Assembly (NCBI GenBank): GCA_002197995.1
Contig: NGZR01000001.1
Location: 930,001 to 994,000 of the forward strand
Source of the DNA: Gaeumannomyces sp. JS-464
Lineage: Eukaryota; Ascomycota; Sordariomycetes; Magnaporthales; Magnaporthaceae
Direction: 5' to 3'
DNA length: 64,000 nt
In this document: piece by piece, positions 23,838 through 35,398 of the stretch
Layout: each line of letters begins with the position of its first letter
How positions within the stretch are numbered: position 1 is the first letter of the stretch
Position numbers and translations under genes: made by a program
The notes under the pieces: model-generated
Seen by the model: the letters and a program-made list of their open reading frames with translations, nothing else
Told to the model about the DNA's origin: nothing
Databases searched by the model: none

Positions 23838-26378
23838 ATGGAACCTCAGGGAGGCACCCAGCTCGGCAATCAGGCCACTGCCTCCTCGCCTCGCACCGAG
23901 TTCATCAAGCAGCTCAAGGCCAAGGCCATGTTCGACTCCAACTACGATGGCGGCGCTCGCCTCGACGCCAGCCCCATCGTTCCAACAACCGAGACTCTTC
24001 CTGCGCCTCCGGCCGCAGTCAAGACCGAAGCCAACGGCACTGCTACCTTGGATAGAGTCGGCAATAGCAACAACGTACTGTCTCCCAGTGGCCAGCCCGC
24101 CGCCAATGTCAAGGCCGCTCTCGCCTCCACCTGCGGTGGCGACCTGGATTCCACCAAGTCGCCCTGCGTGCCTCGGGGATCTCACCTTCTAAACTTTGCT
24201 GCTGATACTGACGGAGTGTCTTCGGCTCCTCGCCAGCCCGTGGGTAGGCTCCCTGGGTCCCAGTCCGTCCCCAACCTGGCCTTCCCTAGCGTCCTCCAAA
24301 GCCTGCAGGGCTCCATCGCCAACCACCAGGCCCAGGCCCAGCAGCAGGCCCAGCAGCAGGCTCAGCAGCAGGCTCAGCAGCACGCCCAGAACCATGCCCA
24401 GAACCACGCCCAGAACCACGCTCAGAACCACGCCAACCACCAGGCCCAGCAAGCTCAGAGCCCGCAGAATCAGAGCCATCAGTACGCGACGCGTGCTGTC
24501 CCTGCTCCGCAGTTTGACACCCAGTCGAACATGAGCCATGCCGAGACCAATAGTCTGTTCTCCGTCCCCAGCCAGAACCAGACAGCGTCTCCTGAGCCGG
24601 TGGCCTACGGAAACGGTAAGGCCAATGCCAATGGCAACGGCCATCATCACACCCAGCCCCCTTACTCGTCGGCCGGCGTCACACCCCCGGCCTACAACAG
24701 CGGTGGTCCTGTTGGTTCTCACCAGCTCGAGGACCCTTTTGTCGTCAACAACGGCCATCCCAATGGCCATGTCAACGGAGATGCTAACGGCGGCCACAGT
24801 GCGCTGGCGATGCACGGCGGCCCTGCCTACAATGGCGCGATGGGCCCTAGCAACATGGGCCTCGCCCCCGTCATCGTGCTCCCCTTGCCTCCCGACGCCG
24901 GTGTGACTCCGGAGCTCATCCGTTCGCAGCGGTCCGCCCTCTTGAACAATCTGACCTCGCGTCCCAACGGCCGCCCCACCGTCCAACAGGCGCTTGATGC
25001 CCGCAACTTCCCCTTCTTCGAGACTGCTCGAAGCTCGCCCGAGGTGTGCACCTATGGTGTGGTGAAGTTCAAGAACGTAAGTCTACGCATCTAGAGTTTG
25101 ATAGACTTTCCCGTACAGTCTAGAGCTCGCCATTAACTGCTGATTACTACAATAGATCCCGTTCGCCACCCGTCGTTCCGAGGTCATTGCCTTCTTGGGC
25201 CGCAACTCCAAGATCCTCAATGACAACCACGAACCCGTCCATATCATAATGGAACGTGTTACTAGCAAGACCATGGATGCGTATGTAGAGTTCCTGACTC
25301 TCCAAGATGCCATGAAGGCGGTCGACCGACACCAGCAGACGCTGGTCAGGGGTCGCCTGAGCCGTCTTGGCGATCGCCCAGTTGAGGTTGAGCTTTCTTC
25401 ACAGGGAAGCCTGATGGCCGACCTATTTCCCCTTGCTACCGGCGTCTTCTGGGAGGGCACCCGCCCTACCATTAGGCCGCACAACCCCAGGGAGCCCTGG
25501 AGCAACTTCAAGGGCTTCGTCACCGAGGAGGAGATGGCGATGCTCGTCAAGCACGTTGAGGTTCCGCAGCGTGTAAGTGGCTCTGCAAACGACCCTTATT
25601 TTTATGTTTAGAACAACGATCAAAGGCTGACGATGCAACGCTCCGCGGCCGAGCAGTCTCCATTCTCCCGCGACTGTCCGCAGCGCCCGTTCGAGTGCAT
25701 GATCAGCACACTGCGCAAGCTGCCGTGGCACATGGCCGACCTCATCTCCATCCGCCAGCGCTACGCCATCTTCCGGACGTGCCGCGACCTGATCAAGCTG
25801 CTCAGCTCCGCCATCTCGAACGGCCGCTCCGAGGACCTGCTCAACGAGCAGCTCCGCCGCCGCCTCGTCCACACGGCCATGTGCTGCCCCGGCTTCACGG
25901 TGGTGCAAAAGCACGACATCGCCACGCTGGCCGGCCTCAACGACGGCAAGAGGCTCGAGTACGGCCTGCCCCGCTTCGCCAGCTCGTGGACCCACCTGTA
26001 CGCGCTGGGGCCGAAGCCGAACATGCCGCTCGACGTAATCGAGGTGAGTGTCGGGGTGGTCACATGACATGTGGATCACGTGAACACCAACTTCATCTTT
26101 TGTTGATCTCAATGTTTGCTAACCTGGACAATCTTCTTCAGTACTACATCGCCATCATTCGCGAGGAGACGACCCGCTGCGTCAATTCCCTCCCGCTCAA
26201 CGAGCGCTCTCTCGTCACCAACTACGGCGGCGACGCGGACCCGTACTTTGGCTTCTTCTGGTGGGAGCTCCAGATGCCGCGCGGCGAGGAGTTCGACAAC
26301 ACGACCCTGGCGGGCGCCGCTCTGCGGGAGCTCGCCGTCATCGAGCGCATCATCCGCCGCGCCATTTCGGAGCCCTGA
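23838..26378 (+). CDS. RRM-type RNA-binding protein with a Gln/Asn/Ala/His-rich disordered region
   Basis: Four exons (23838-25076, 25156-25572, 25657-26043 and 26142-26378) join in frame to give 759 residues. Residues 1 to about 390 are low complexity. The run at about 24331-24450 is repeated QAQQ then HAQN units, and Asn/Gly/His-rich sequence follows. The folded part begins with VCTYGVVKFKNIPFATRRSE and DAYVEFLTLQDAMKAVDRH, which look like the RNP2 and RNP1 strands of an RRM of the hnRNP F/ESRP type. A conserved all-helical C-terminal region follows (MISTLRKLPWHMADLISIRQ, AMCCPGFTVVQKHDI, YYIAIIREETTRCVNSLPL). I believe this is a conserved fungal RNA-binding protein but cannot name it. There are no frame breaks, and the last intron has a TGCTAAC branch site. 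Confidence 0.88.
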
Positions 26379-27906
26379 GCGCCGCACTCTTTCTGCTGCC
26401 AATCCCCTTCTGGCTTTGCTTCGCCTCCAACAGAAGGCCGTAAAAGAAGAGCGTGAACCCCGGCCCCAAAGATGATGAGGCGGCACAACAACGAATGACA
26501 AAAAAAAAAAAAAAAAACACAGGAATCCCGAAAAAAAAAGTCGAAAACGAGAAAGAAAAAAAACCAGCAAAAAGTCAGTACATCTTGTTACGAGTATTCA
26601 AGGGCCAGTATCACTAGCATCTGTCTTCGAGAGCACAATCGTCGGCAGGGCTGGATGGTATTCGCCTCAGAATTTCTTTTTCATACCATCGTGTTCGACT
26701 GACTACGGAAATTTGTTGCTCTCTCACGACCCGGTCTCGTGGTCAGATTCACAAAGGGCCGGGCCACATGGCGTGCTCGTCTTCGTCATCTCCCAGCTGT
26801 CTATCAGAGACCGCCAGCTCTTCGTCGTTTGCCAAGCAGCAGTTGGGAATCCGGTCACCACTGAGGGCCGTCCGCTTATCTGGTCTTTGCTTGTCGGTCG
26901 GTGCTCCCAAGCAATAGATTAACGGCCAACATTTTGGGACTCAATGGACCAACCGGTTCGACGCCTGACTGAAAGACCCTGGGTGAGGGAGTTTATGAAT
27001 GGTAATATTTTTTTTTTCTTGAAGTGAATGGGTCAAGTCGTGGAGAATCTCTTTGCTAGTCATGGACGGGTAAAAAAAAAGGTTGAGGGAGGAAAGGAGT
27101 GGAATTTGCTCATGGAGGAACTATCTACAAGCCACGGGCAAGGTCGGATTGAGATTCTTCTCCCTCTTTTTTCTGATTTTGTTTCCTTCGAGTGGGGCTT
27201 CCATCCTCGGCTTTTGCCTTTCATCTCCTATTGCTTGTTACGAGCGGCTTTGGGGTAGCCACCCGCCGGGCTCCATATGGATGGGTACATCTTGGCTTGG
27301 AAGGTTATGAGATGGGCCGAGTTGTCTGCGGATGGTTGGAAGGGAATAAAACGAGTTAGACGCAGAGAGAGAATGAATAAAAACAACTGAAAGCAAATGG
27401 AAACAAGGAAAAAAAAAAAAAAAAAGTCAGATCGAATCCCCAGAGACCATTCGGGCCAGACCGCACCATCCCTCCCCTTGTTCTCACCACCAGCATGTCC
27501 TTCCTGTGTAAGTGGATAGGCAGCAATTAATGACCGGCAACCGACGATATATAAAGCAATTTTTTTGGTATGTTTTTTTTTTTTTTTTTTTTTTGTGGTT
27601 TGTGGCCGGAATGACGTGTATCCCGGCAGGCTTTTGCAGCAGGGAACAAAGAAATCTGGTGTCTTGCCGAAGAAAGAAAGCAAAAAACGGAAACGAAAAA
27701 AAGTCATATAGGTCGTGAAGGTCTTGAGGGCGACTGTGATCGACGGTGGCGGGCAGACTTGGCTATCTCTGCGAGCGGGCGATCGATTCCGGGGTGCGGG
27801 TTCCGCATCCCAGGAGGCCGGGATCCCCTAGGTTGGTAGCATGGCTAGAGATTCGGAGGCCTAGGCTCACCTGGTGACTTTTTCTCTCTAGCGAGTACGT
27901 CTGGTG
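26379..27906. other. Intergenic DNA with A and T runs
   Basis: 3' side of the RRM gene. There are poly-A runs at about 26500-26517 and 27409-27425 and a T run of over 20 at about 27569-27594. No gene recognised. Confidence 0.45.
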
Positions 27907-28221
27907 TCAGCGGTTGGCCGCCGGGGTTCTCGAGACGGGAAGGTGATGGAGACCAGCGGAAGCAAGGGATGGGATTCGGGGCGGCAGCGGGGCACTGGAG
28001 CACAAAGAAAGAAAGAAAAAGCTCACAGCGTCTGTGGGGTCCCAGTGGCCGTGCTCAGGACAGATGCCCCGGGAAGGGCCGCGCGCCTCGGAATAGTCCA
28101 GAGTGCGTTTGTTGGGGTCCTTGTAAGCGCAATCTGGTTTGCCGCAGTCGAGGATAACGACAGTCGACGGGTCCTTGCACTTTTTGCCACACCAGAATTG
28201 CTCAAAGTGCTCGTAGCACAT
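27907..28221 (-). CDS. Possible small Cys-rich hypothetical protein
   Basis: From ATG 28221 on the minus strand the first 65 residues read MCYEHFEQFWCGKKC, then VVILDCGKPDCAY and ARGPSRGICPEHGHWDPTDA. The six cysteines include a CGxxxC pair and resemble short Cys-rich hypothetical proteins common in filamentous fungi. Codons look real over this stretch; after it the frame runs into an FFFLSLC low-complexity segment that begins with a GT donor (GTGAGC, about 28026). The true gene probably splices there to a downstream exon ending beyond 27907. The same frame is also open to an ATG at 28251, but a CCCACAG acceptor-like site just before 28221 suggests an upstream exon is possible. Function unknown. 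Confidence 0.45.
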   Translation of the reverse strand: MCYEHFEQFWCGKKCKDPSTVVILDCGKPDCAYKDPNKRTLDYSEARGPSRGICPEHGHWDPTDAVSFFFLSLCSSAPLPPRIPSLASAGLHHLPVSRTPAANR

Positions 28222-30457
28222 GGCTGCTGTGGGTAAGGGTTGAGAGCCCAAGGGCCTGAGGAAAGACGGGTAAGAAGGGAGACAGTGATGTGAGCGGGTG
28301 GGTGCAAGCTTGGGCTGGGTGTGGATGCCGGGGTCACTGCTCTGGCGAGATGTCGGTCAAGGCGAGAGGAGAGGTGTCCGGAATTTTATAATGCGACGAG
28401 AAGGAGAGGTTCCTCGGCCTCTGCCTGCACTCTCGATCTGGTCCCTCGCTGTCCTTTCTCACCTTTCGCCCGCTCCGGTCCGCAGACAGAGCTCGGTCCC
28501 CTGAGCTCACACTATGCATTGCTTTCTTCCACTCCTCTGGCGGCCGTCCCGACCTATGAACAGCACGCCCAGGAGGATGACGAGGGAGGCTTCCTCCACG
28601 GCGCTTGCTCGCGCTCCCTGGTTGGCCTCTCACCCTGTCCCTTTGCCACCGTGTAGATAGCGACTCCGGACCATAGCATACGAGCTTCCGTTTTCTCTCT
28701 CGACTGCAGGTGACCACCTCATTTTCTTTTCTTTTCTCAACCTGACTATCGCTCCGGCGCTCGATGATCCAAGGGAGAGAAACAGGGTGGTGTGTGTGTG
28801 GTAGGTTACCCATTCACATCCATCATTCTGTGAGCAGCTGCATGCATAGCAAGGGGCGCGTGGCCTGCAGGCTTGGGTTGGCGCGAGGTGATGGACGTAA
28901 AAGGCGAAGAGCGCGAGACCGCTAGATCGCTAGACCGCTTGGCAACGAGGAGGCCAGGAAAGGAGGAGCCAGGGTGGGCATCCCGTCGTGAGTCTGGCCC
29001 CAGCCCCATTCCGTGGTTCCGGGTCCCTGGGTCAGGCAGCTGGATAGATGGATGAGCGATCCTGTTTGGCGGGTCCCCTGTCTGGCCAGATTCCAAGGAC
29101 GCCGAGGATGATTCGGCCTATTGGTCTGGCAAAAAAGCAAAAAGGAGCGTGGGGAGTTGACTAAATCTTACGCGAACACTGTTGGTAATGGTAGAGGCGT
29201 CATGGTAGACACCAAAGGGTGTGCTGCTCCGGCCGGCAACTTAGCAGCCACCCCACGGTGCGGCCAACACACAGTGCTATTTGCAGCATGCGAGGCTCAT
29301 TGGGGCGAGGTTGAGGGTCAAGGGACCCCTGGAAAGCGCCCTCTGGGGCCTCTGAGTGGCCCTGGCTGGGTGCCGTGTGTACATAGGGCTCCTGGGTTCC
29401 CTTGCATGGCGATTTTCCCGATCTGGACCACTGGGCAGCACCTGGACTCATCGGCACACAGCGTGATGCTCCCAAACGCCATCCCTTGCTGGAGTGTATT
29501 GTCGGCAGGCAGCCTTGGAGGACGAGATCTCAGCTGCGGAGGGAGGCCTCTGTGGGATTCTGGTCGTGCTTGGACATAACGAGTGGATTTCCATGAAGGG
29601 CGTCAGTCAGCATTGAGCTCGATGAAGCGACGTAACGATTTTTAGAGAGTGTGGGGATGAGAGAGAGAGGAGAAAAAAAAGCTTACCGACTTGAGCACCT
29701 AGTGAATTCCAAGGGATTGAGGACTCCCAACGCCGTTGAAAGCTGCACGTTGCACTCGAGTGTCGCAGATTTGCTGGTCGGTTTGCTGTGACTTCGATCG
29801 TTGTCAACCGTTGGTGCTGCCAGTTCGGCTCCACGCCACAGAAGCTTGCAAGCATTTCCATTGTGGGATGTGTCGATTAGAGTGTGCGCCTAATTGGTCG
29901 AGGAGAATGGATGCCCGCTTCGTGGGGAAATTTGTCCCTCAATTGCTCCTTATCGGGCTTATCGATGAGGATTTCCTCCATGGATCGGGCAGGTGCATGG
30001 GAATTTTTCACCTCCGTCATGGAGGGTCGCGTCAATGATTTTTTTTTTTTTTTTTTTTTGTTTGATGCTTCATGATCGCGACTTCCTTTTGCGCCAGAGG
30101 TGACACATGCCCTAAAACCCGCCGAACGAACCTCTGCCACGCTGGCCCGGATACACCAGCGCTGTTTCTGCAAAGGCTCTGACGACAATGCCATAGCTGG
30201 CTCGACCTGCCTCTTTCACTTGCGCCTTGGATGGCCTGATCTGTCCTCCATCAGTAAGATTCGTCTGCTTCTGCTCAGTTTCGCCAGGCCGCATCGACGA
30301 CGACCGACCTAACACGGCCGATTTCCGGGCGATTCAAGCTTTGGTGGACACAGCCGGCACTTGAGCTATTCCCGAGACCAGCGGCCTCTTCACCCGCCGC
30401 CTCCCCCGCACCTTCCGCCCTCGCCACTGCCTCTTCCGCCGACACACTCTCGAAATC
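28222..30457. other. Intergenic DNA, no gene seen
   Basis: Open frames on both strands lack conserved motifs or good splice pairs. A T run of about 19 lies at 30040-30059. The last 200 bases should contain the promoter of the carrier gene. Confidence 0.4.
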
Positions 30458-31721
30458 ATGAGCCACCACCACACTCCTGCTTCCCTAGCGAAGGGCTACG
30501 CAGAAGAGAATGCCATAAATACCACACAGCTCACACAGTCCCGAGAGAATGGAGGTGCCATATCAATCAGGACAGTCCGCGCCGGAAATGCGTCGCCGTT
30601 CGCAGCCTCATGGTCGCATTTTGTGGCTGGAGGGTATGTTTTGCAACAGGCCATTGTCTAGGCGGAGGGCTGGCTATCTGTCTTGTTCTGGCTGACACCG
30701 ATGGTCCCGCGCAAATAGCATGGGCGGCATGACCGCAGCAGCCCTCACGGCACCGCTCGACGTGCTCAAGACCAGGCTCCAGTCCGACTTTTACCAGCAA
30801 CAGGTGCGACAGCACCGCGTGGCCATTGGATCCTTCGGCGGCGGCGTCGCCGGCCCGTTGCGCCTCATGCGCCACCACCTGGGCGAGACTTTTGCCATCC
30901 TCGGCGCCGTGTACCAGCAGGAGGGACCGCGCGCGCTGTTCAAGGGCTTGGGGCCGAACCTTATCGGCGTCGTCCCCGCGCGGTCCATCCAGTTCTTCAC
31001 GTATGGAAACACCAAGCAGCTCCTGACCACGCACGTCAACCACGGCAAGGAAGCGGGCTGGGTCATCCACCTGATGTCCGCCATAGCCGCCGGCGTGGTC
31101 ACGTCGACAGCGACCAACCCCATCTGGCTCATCAAGACCCGCCTGCAGCTCGATAAGAGCGTGGCCCTGCGCAGCGGCGCCGGCCTGGAGTCGCGCAAGT
31201 ACCGCAACAGTCTCGACTGCATCCGCCAGGTCCTCCGCGACGAAGGCATCCGGGGCATGTACAAGGGCATGAGCGCGTCGTACCTGGGCGTCAGCGAGCT
31301 GACCCTGCACTGGCTCTTCTACGAGCAGATGAAGAGCGCCCTCGCGCGGCGCGAGGCCCGCCTGGTCGCCAGCGGCCGCGAGCGCAACGCCTGGGACAAG
31401 GTGGTCGATTGGACGGGCAACATCGCTGCCGCGGGCACCGCCAAGCTCCTGGCCGCCGTGCCCACGTACCCGCACGAGGTGGCGCGCACGCGCCTGCGGC
31501 AGGCGCCCATGGCCGACGGCCGGCCAAAGTACACGGGCCTCATGCAGTGCTTCCGCACCGTCTGGCTCGAGGAGGGCGCCGCGGGGCTCTGGGGCGGCCT
31601 GACCCCGCACCTCCTGCGCACGGTCCCGAGCGCCGCCATCATGTTCGGCATGTACGAGGGCATCCTGCTGCTGCTGAACAGGCCAGAGAAGAAGGCCAGA
31701 TTGGACGGCGACCGGCTGTGA
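30458..31721 (+). CDS. RIM2: Mitochondrial carrier, RIM2-like pyrimidine nucleotide transporter
   Basis: Inner-membrane carrier. Yeast RIM2 exchanges pyrimidine (deoxy)nucleotides and supports mtDNA maintenance and iron use. Two exons, 30458-30633 and 30719-31721, give 392 residues with no frame break; the 85-base intron interrupts a glycine codon in HFVAGGMGGMTAA. Three carrier repeats are visible by their signatures: PLDVLKTRLQ, PIWLIKTRLQ and PHEVARTRLRQ. Matching GxxxxxKG-type second halves follow (GPRALFKGLGPN, GIRGMYKGMSASYLG, GAAGLWGGLTPHLL). The long first repeat with RSIQFFTYGNTKQ and the IWLIKTRLQLD pattern point to the RIM2/SLC25A33-36 group rather than other carriers. The assignment to pyrimidine substrates comes from family likeness, not from any residue I could test. 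Confidence 0.9.
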
Positions 31722-33121
31722 TGGCTCTTCCTGCCTCGACACGTTATTTGTGTCAAGTATACCGGACACCGATGAAGAGCCTCGGATGAAACGACCTAGA
31801 GCCAGGGACCGGCTCGGCTGCACGTATATATCGCGACACGACGTCATGGCCCTCCTCTTCTTGGTAGGCCGCACCTCTTTCTTGAGCGGGAAGGCCTTAC
31901 AGGCTCCACGAAGACGGCATCACGATGCTGTTCCGTCAACTGGGTGGTGATTATCTCTTCCGCCATGTCTCCGATGAATTCGACCCATGGAAGAACTGGG
32001 CTCCCGAAGCGAACCTTCTCGACCGGCCACGATATACACCGTGAAACAGGGTTTAAGCTTCCATGTAATTTTATCTTCTTTGTATGAACATACCACCTCA
32101 CGATACAGTGAGACGGCGGGCACACCTTTTATTACAGGCGATGGATCGGCCGAGGCGTCCTGGGTTGGCTTCGAGGGTAAAAAGCGATTGCTGGAGCAGG
32201 GTTCTTTTCCGACTCGTTGCCGGCTTTTTTTTTCCCTCTATGCATGTACGATGATATAAAGGCGTTGGGTAGCTCGCGGTGGGAGGATGGAGATGAAAAA
32301 AAGGAGGCGATGAAGGACCGCCTGGGCGGCCGAATTACATATTGACCGAGGCACATAGCTCCCATATACCCTACTCAACAGCAATGAATATCAGCGAACC
32401 CTGGAACGTGAGATGCACTTCGCGATAGCACTGGAAGAATTCCTTGGTATTGGGTGTGATTGACGGGATCGAGAGCGAATAAACATTCTCGTTTGGGACA
32501 GAAGAGGCAGATCCTCTCGATTATCGTCGCCGAGCGCTGTCAGGAAGCAAAATCGTCAAAAGAACAAAAAGGTCGGGCGCCGCCATGAGAAAGCAAAAAA
32601 AAAAAAAAAAAAAAAACGAGGAGGAGCAAGAGACGATGAAATCCAGTTTGGGTCCACTCCCATGGTCGCGATTTGGGGATATGTGATATTTTCAATACGT
32701 TTGGTGGAATCCTTGCTCGCTAGGGGAATTCGTAATAAGATGGATATGGAAGGAAAAAAAAAAAAAAAAGGAACGGAGGAGAACGTTGACAAGGGGATAT
32801 AATGGGGAGAAAGGAAGGAGGAAAAACAGAATCAATAAAGATAAATAAACAATAATGAAAAAAGGGCTGGGGTTTTCAGCCTTTGGTTGCTGCGCTACCG
32901 CGTCTGAACCGTCTTTCAGCAACCAAAACCACTGCCATCGTCGCTGTCCAGCTTCTTGAGGGCCTGGACCTCGGCCCAACCCTTGGGCGGCCGCTTGCGC
33001 AGCTTCCGGCGCGGGGCGACGAGCGGGGACTGGCGCTGTTGCCGGCGAGGCCGGAGGAGGCGGCGGGCGGCGCGGGAGGAGAGGACTGGGCAGCGGCGAG
33101 GCTTCGGGCGAAGCGGACGAG
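31722..33121. other. Convergent 3' region with A runs
   Basis: Between the stops of the carrier (+) and SNX3 (-). It has poly-A runs at about 32595-32615 and 32754-32769. Minus-strand open frames continuing past the SNX3 stop have no conserved content. Confidence 0.45.
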
Positions 33122-33953
33122 TCACCAGGCATTCCTGTCCCAGTTTGGATCTGCAGGGGGTGGTGGGTGGTGTTGTTTAGTTGGATCAGATTTCCCTGTC
33201 TCGCGTATGTAATTGCCCGGGGCAGGCAAACGTCAATCAAATGGTGTTTCGCTTCCTTCATACCTTGTACAAAGGCGGCCAGGACCTTGCTGCCCGTCTG
33301 CAGCAGGGGGTGGCCGACGACGATGCGGAGGAACTTCTCGAGCCCCGCGCGGCGGCCCTCGATGACGTCGTCGGAGAAGCGGTTGGTGAAGACCTTGCCG
33401 GGCAGGGGCGGGATGGTGACGCGGGCCGACTCGCGCTCGAGAATGTCGCGGAAGTACTCAAAGTCCGAGTAGCGGCGGCGCACGGCCGACTGGCGCAGCT
33501 TGAAGGCGGGTATGTTTGTGCGGCAGACGATCTCGTAGTCGGTGTACATGTGGCGGCCGATGCCGTGCGTGCGGGGGTTCCTGACCTGTTGTTTTTGAGC
33601 AATTTTTTTTTTTTTCGTGTGTATGTGTCGTTCTGTTCAGCCCGTGATCTTTCTTCATATAACTGGGTGCCGGTTGGTCCGTCACGTCACCAAACGACGC
33701 ACGCGCGCAGCCGCTCTCCCTCCTCGTTCACTCAAGCAACGCACCTCGATCTCTAAAAAGTTCTCGGGCGGGCCGTAGATCTCGTCAAACGACTGCGACC
33801 GGTTGTCGGGCATGGACTGCAGGATGGGCCGGTGCAGCCTGTCGGCGGCGGCCTGGGTGGGCGACACGGGCGAGGACGGCGACGTGGGCGACTTGAGCGG
33901 AGGCTCTGGCCTACCGGCGTCGGCGCCGCCGGGGGGTTGTTCTCGGTGGCCAT
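33122..33953 (-). CDS. SNX3: Sorting nexin 3 (Snx3/Grd19), PX domain
   Basis: A PI3P-binding endosomal protein that works with retromer to retrieve cargo to the Golgi. Minus-strand exons 33953-33745, 33585-33264 and 33150-33122 give about 186 residues. The hallmark blocks are [35 protein letters not shown], the PI3P-contact [34 protein letters not shown] and [14 protein letters not shown]. The short last exon encodes DPNWDRNAW, the usual C-terminus, which shows that the long open frame downstream is intron read-through. An N-terminal Pro/Ser-rich extension of about 45 residues precedes the PX region. One base seems lost in it near 33920, shifting the frame between [15 protein letters not shown] and the [11 protein letters not shown] segment. 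Confidence 0.94.
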
Positions 33954-35398
33954 GCCGCCGGCTCCGTCGTGCGTATTTCAGGCTGTTTTGTACTTCTTTG
34001 GCGGTGTCTTGCGCCCCCTCGGCCTTGTGTCAGGGTGGGCTGTTTCGTCCTCGCAGCGGCCACTCCCGGCGCCGTTGCCCGTTATGTGTCCGGACGGCCC
34101 TGAGCTGAGGCCCCGATTGCTCTGGTGGTTGGTCGCGTGAGAATGTGGTTCGTTGCGGCGTGTTGCGCCAACTCGCTGGCGGTTGCTCACTGCTCAGTGA
34201 CGAGGGCGGGGTCGCGTGCTAGGAGATTGGGGTTTTGGATCGCTGGCGTCGGGGCTTGCGCGCGCGAAGTTGGGGAGCGCTGGCGGCCGAGGTGGTGGAG
34301 AAGACGGAGAGTTCTGTCGCGGCGGCTTCTAAAGCAGGCGAAGTGAGTGCGAAGAAGTCGATTGGACGGTTGGCGGGGTTGGGGAGGCCGGCTGATGGGA
34401 GCTGGCGATTGAATTGGATGCGCCAAGCTCGGTCACAATGCAAAGGTGGGGGGGGGGGGGGGGGGGGGGACATGGAAGCTGGAGGCCGGTTACACACGGG
34501 CGGGCAGGCGCTGCCGACACCAAACAGGGAATGAACGGGTTTGGTCGCTTCACTTCACTCGCGCTAGCTGGTAGTCATTGTTGCCCACCGTTTCTTCGGC
34601 CCATTCAAGCCAAAACAAACCAGACGTCTCTGGCCCGGTGGTCCAGTGTCCGTCTCATGAAATACCTGGTAGGTCATATCGCAGCGCACCGTTCCCTCAC
34701 TCAGCGCCCTGCCTGTTTAGCTTTAGGTAGATTGGTCTCGTCAAGCCATGCGCATCGCTTTGCCTTTCGGCCCGTGGCGCGGGTTCGCTCCCGCACCGAG
34801 CACCCGCACATGGATGGCTCAGGCGCTTCGGCGTCATCAAGATCCGCGAGTTGAAGAAAAGGCAATAAGAACCGTGGCCAGCTCGTAGTCACCATCACTA
34901 CGTCACACGAAGCTGTCGTCGACAACAGCCAGCGCCGTGCAATAGATATCAAACACCCTCGGCGTACCCATTAGCGTTTTTAAAGCAACCACCTCGCAAA
35001 CTCGGAAGGTTTTCCATCCGCAAAACATCTCCGTCTGCAACGTAATTACCTCTGGGAATCATTGCTAAGCCAATCCCATTGCCAAAAACCCAAAGCTAGA
35101 ACCTACTGTTTCGTAACATCCGTATAATATTTCTCCTTCGACCCAGCCTACACCTCTGACCTCTCTTCCCCACCGTGTTTAAATACCTTCATCCGTGTTT
35201 GTCATCAGGTAGAACATGCCGCCCACTCGGGCCTAACACGGCCAAGAACCCGGCTTGGCGATAAGGATAGCAGGATATCAATATAAAGTTAGGGCATCTT
35301 GCCTTGTGGTGCAAAAACGAAGGCCAGTAGAGACGAGGAGAGAGGTGGGCGGGAAAAGCAAGGGGGAGAAACCAAGAAAGCGCCCAGCAAACTTCCTG
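33954..35398. other. Intergenic DNA with a 22-base G run
   Basis: Upstream of SNX3 and downstream of the karyopherin gene. It contains the homopolymer at 34448-34469. No gene recognised. Confidence 0.45.
34448..34469. repeat. 22-base poly-G run
   Basis: An uninterrupted G homopolymer in non-coding DNA, preceded by GGT at 34445-34447. Confidence 0.95.

Noticed and set aside
30567..31874. 435-codon minus-strand open frame
   Set aside because: Antisense to the RIM2-like carrier, whose three signature motifs are on the plus strand.
32692..33121. Apparent C-terminal extension of SNX3
   Set aside because: The last exon encodes DPNWDRNAW and a stop at 33122, the normal family end; the longer frame is out-of-frame or intron read-through.
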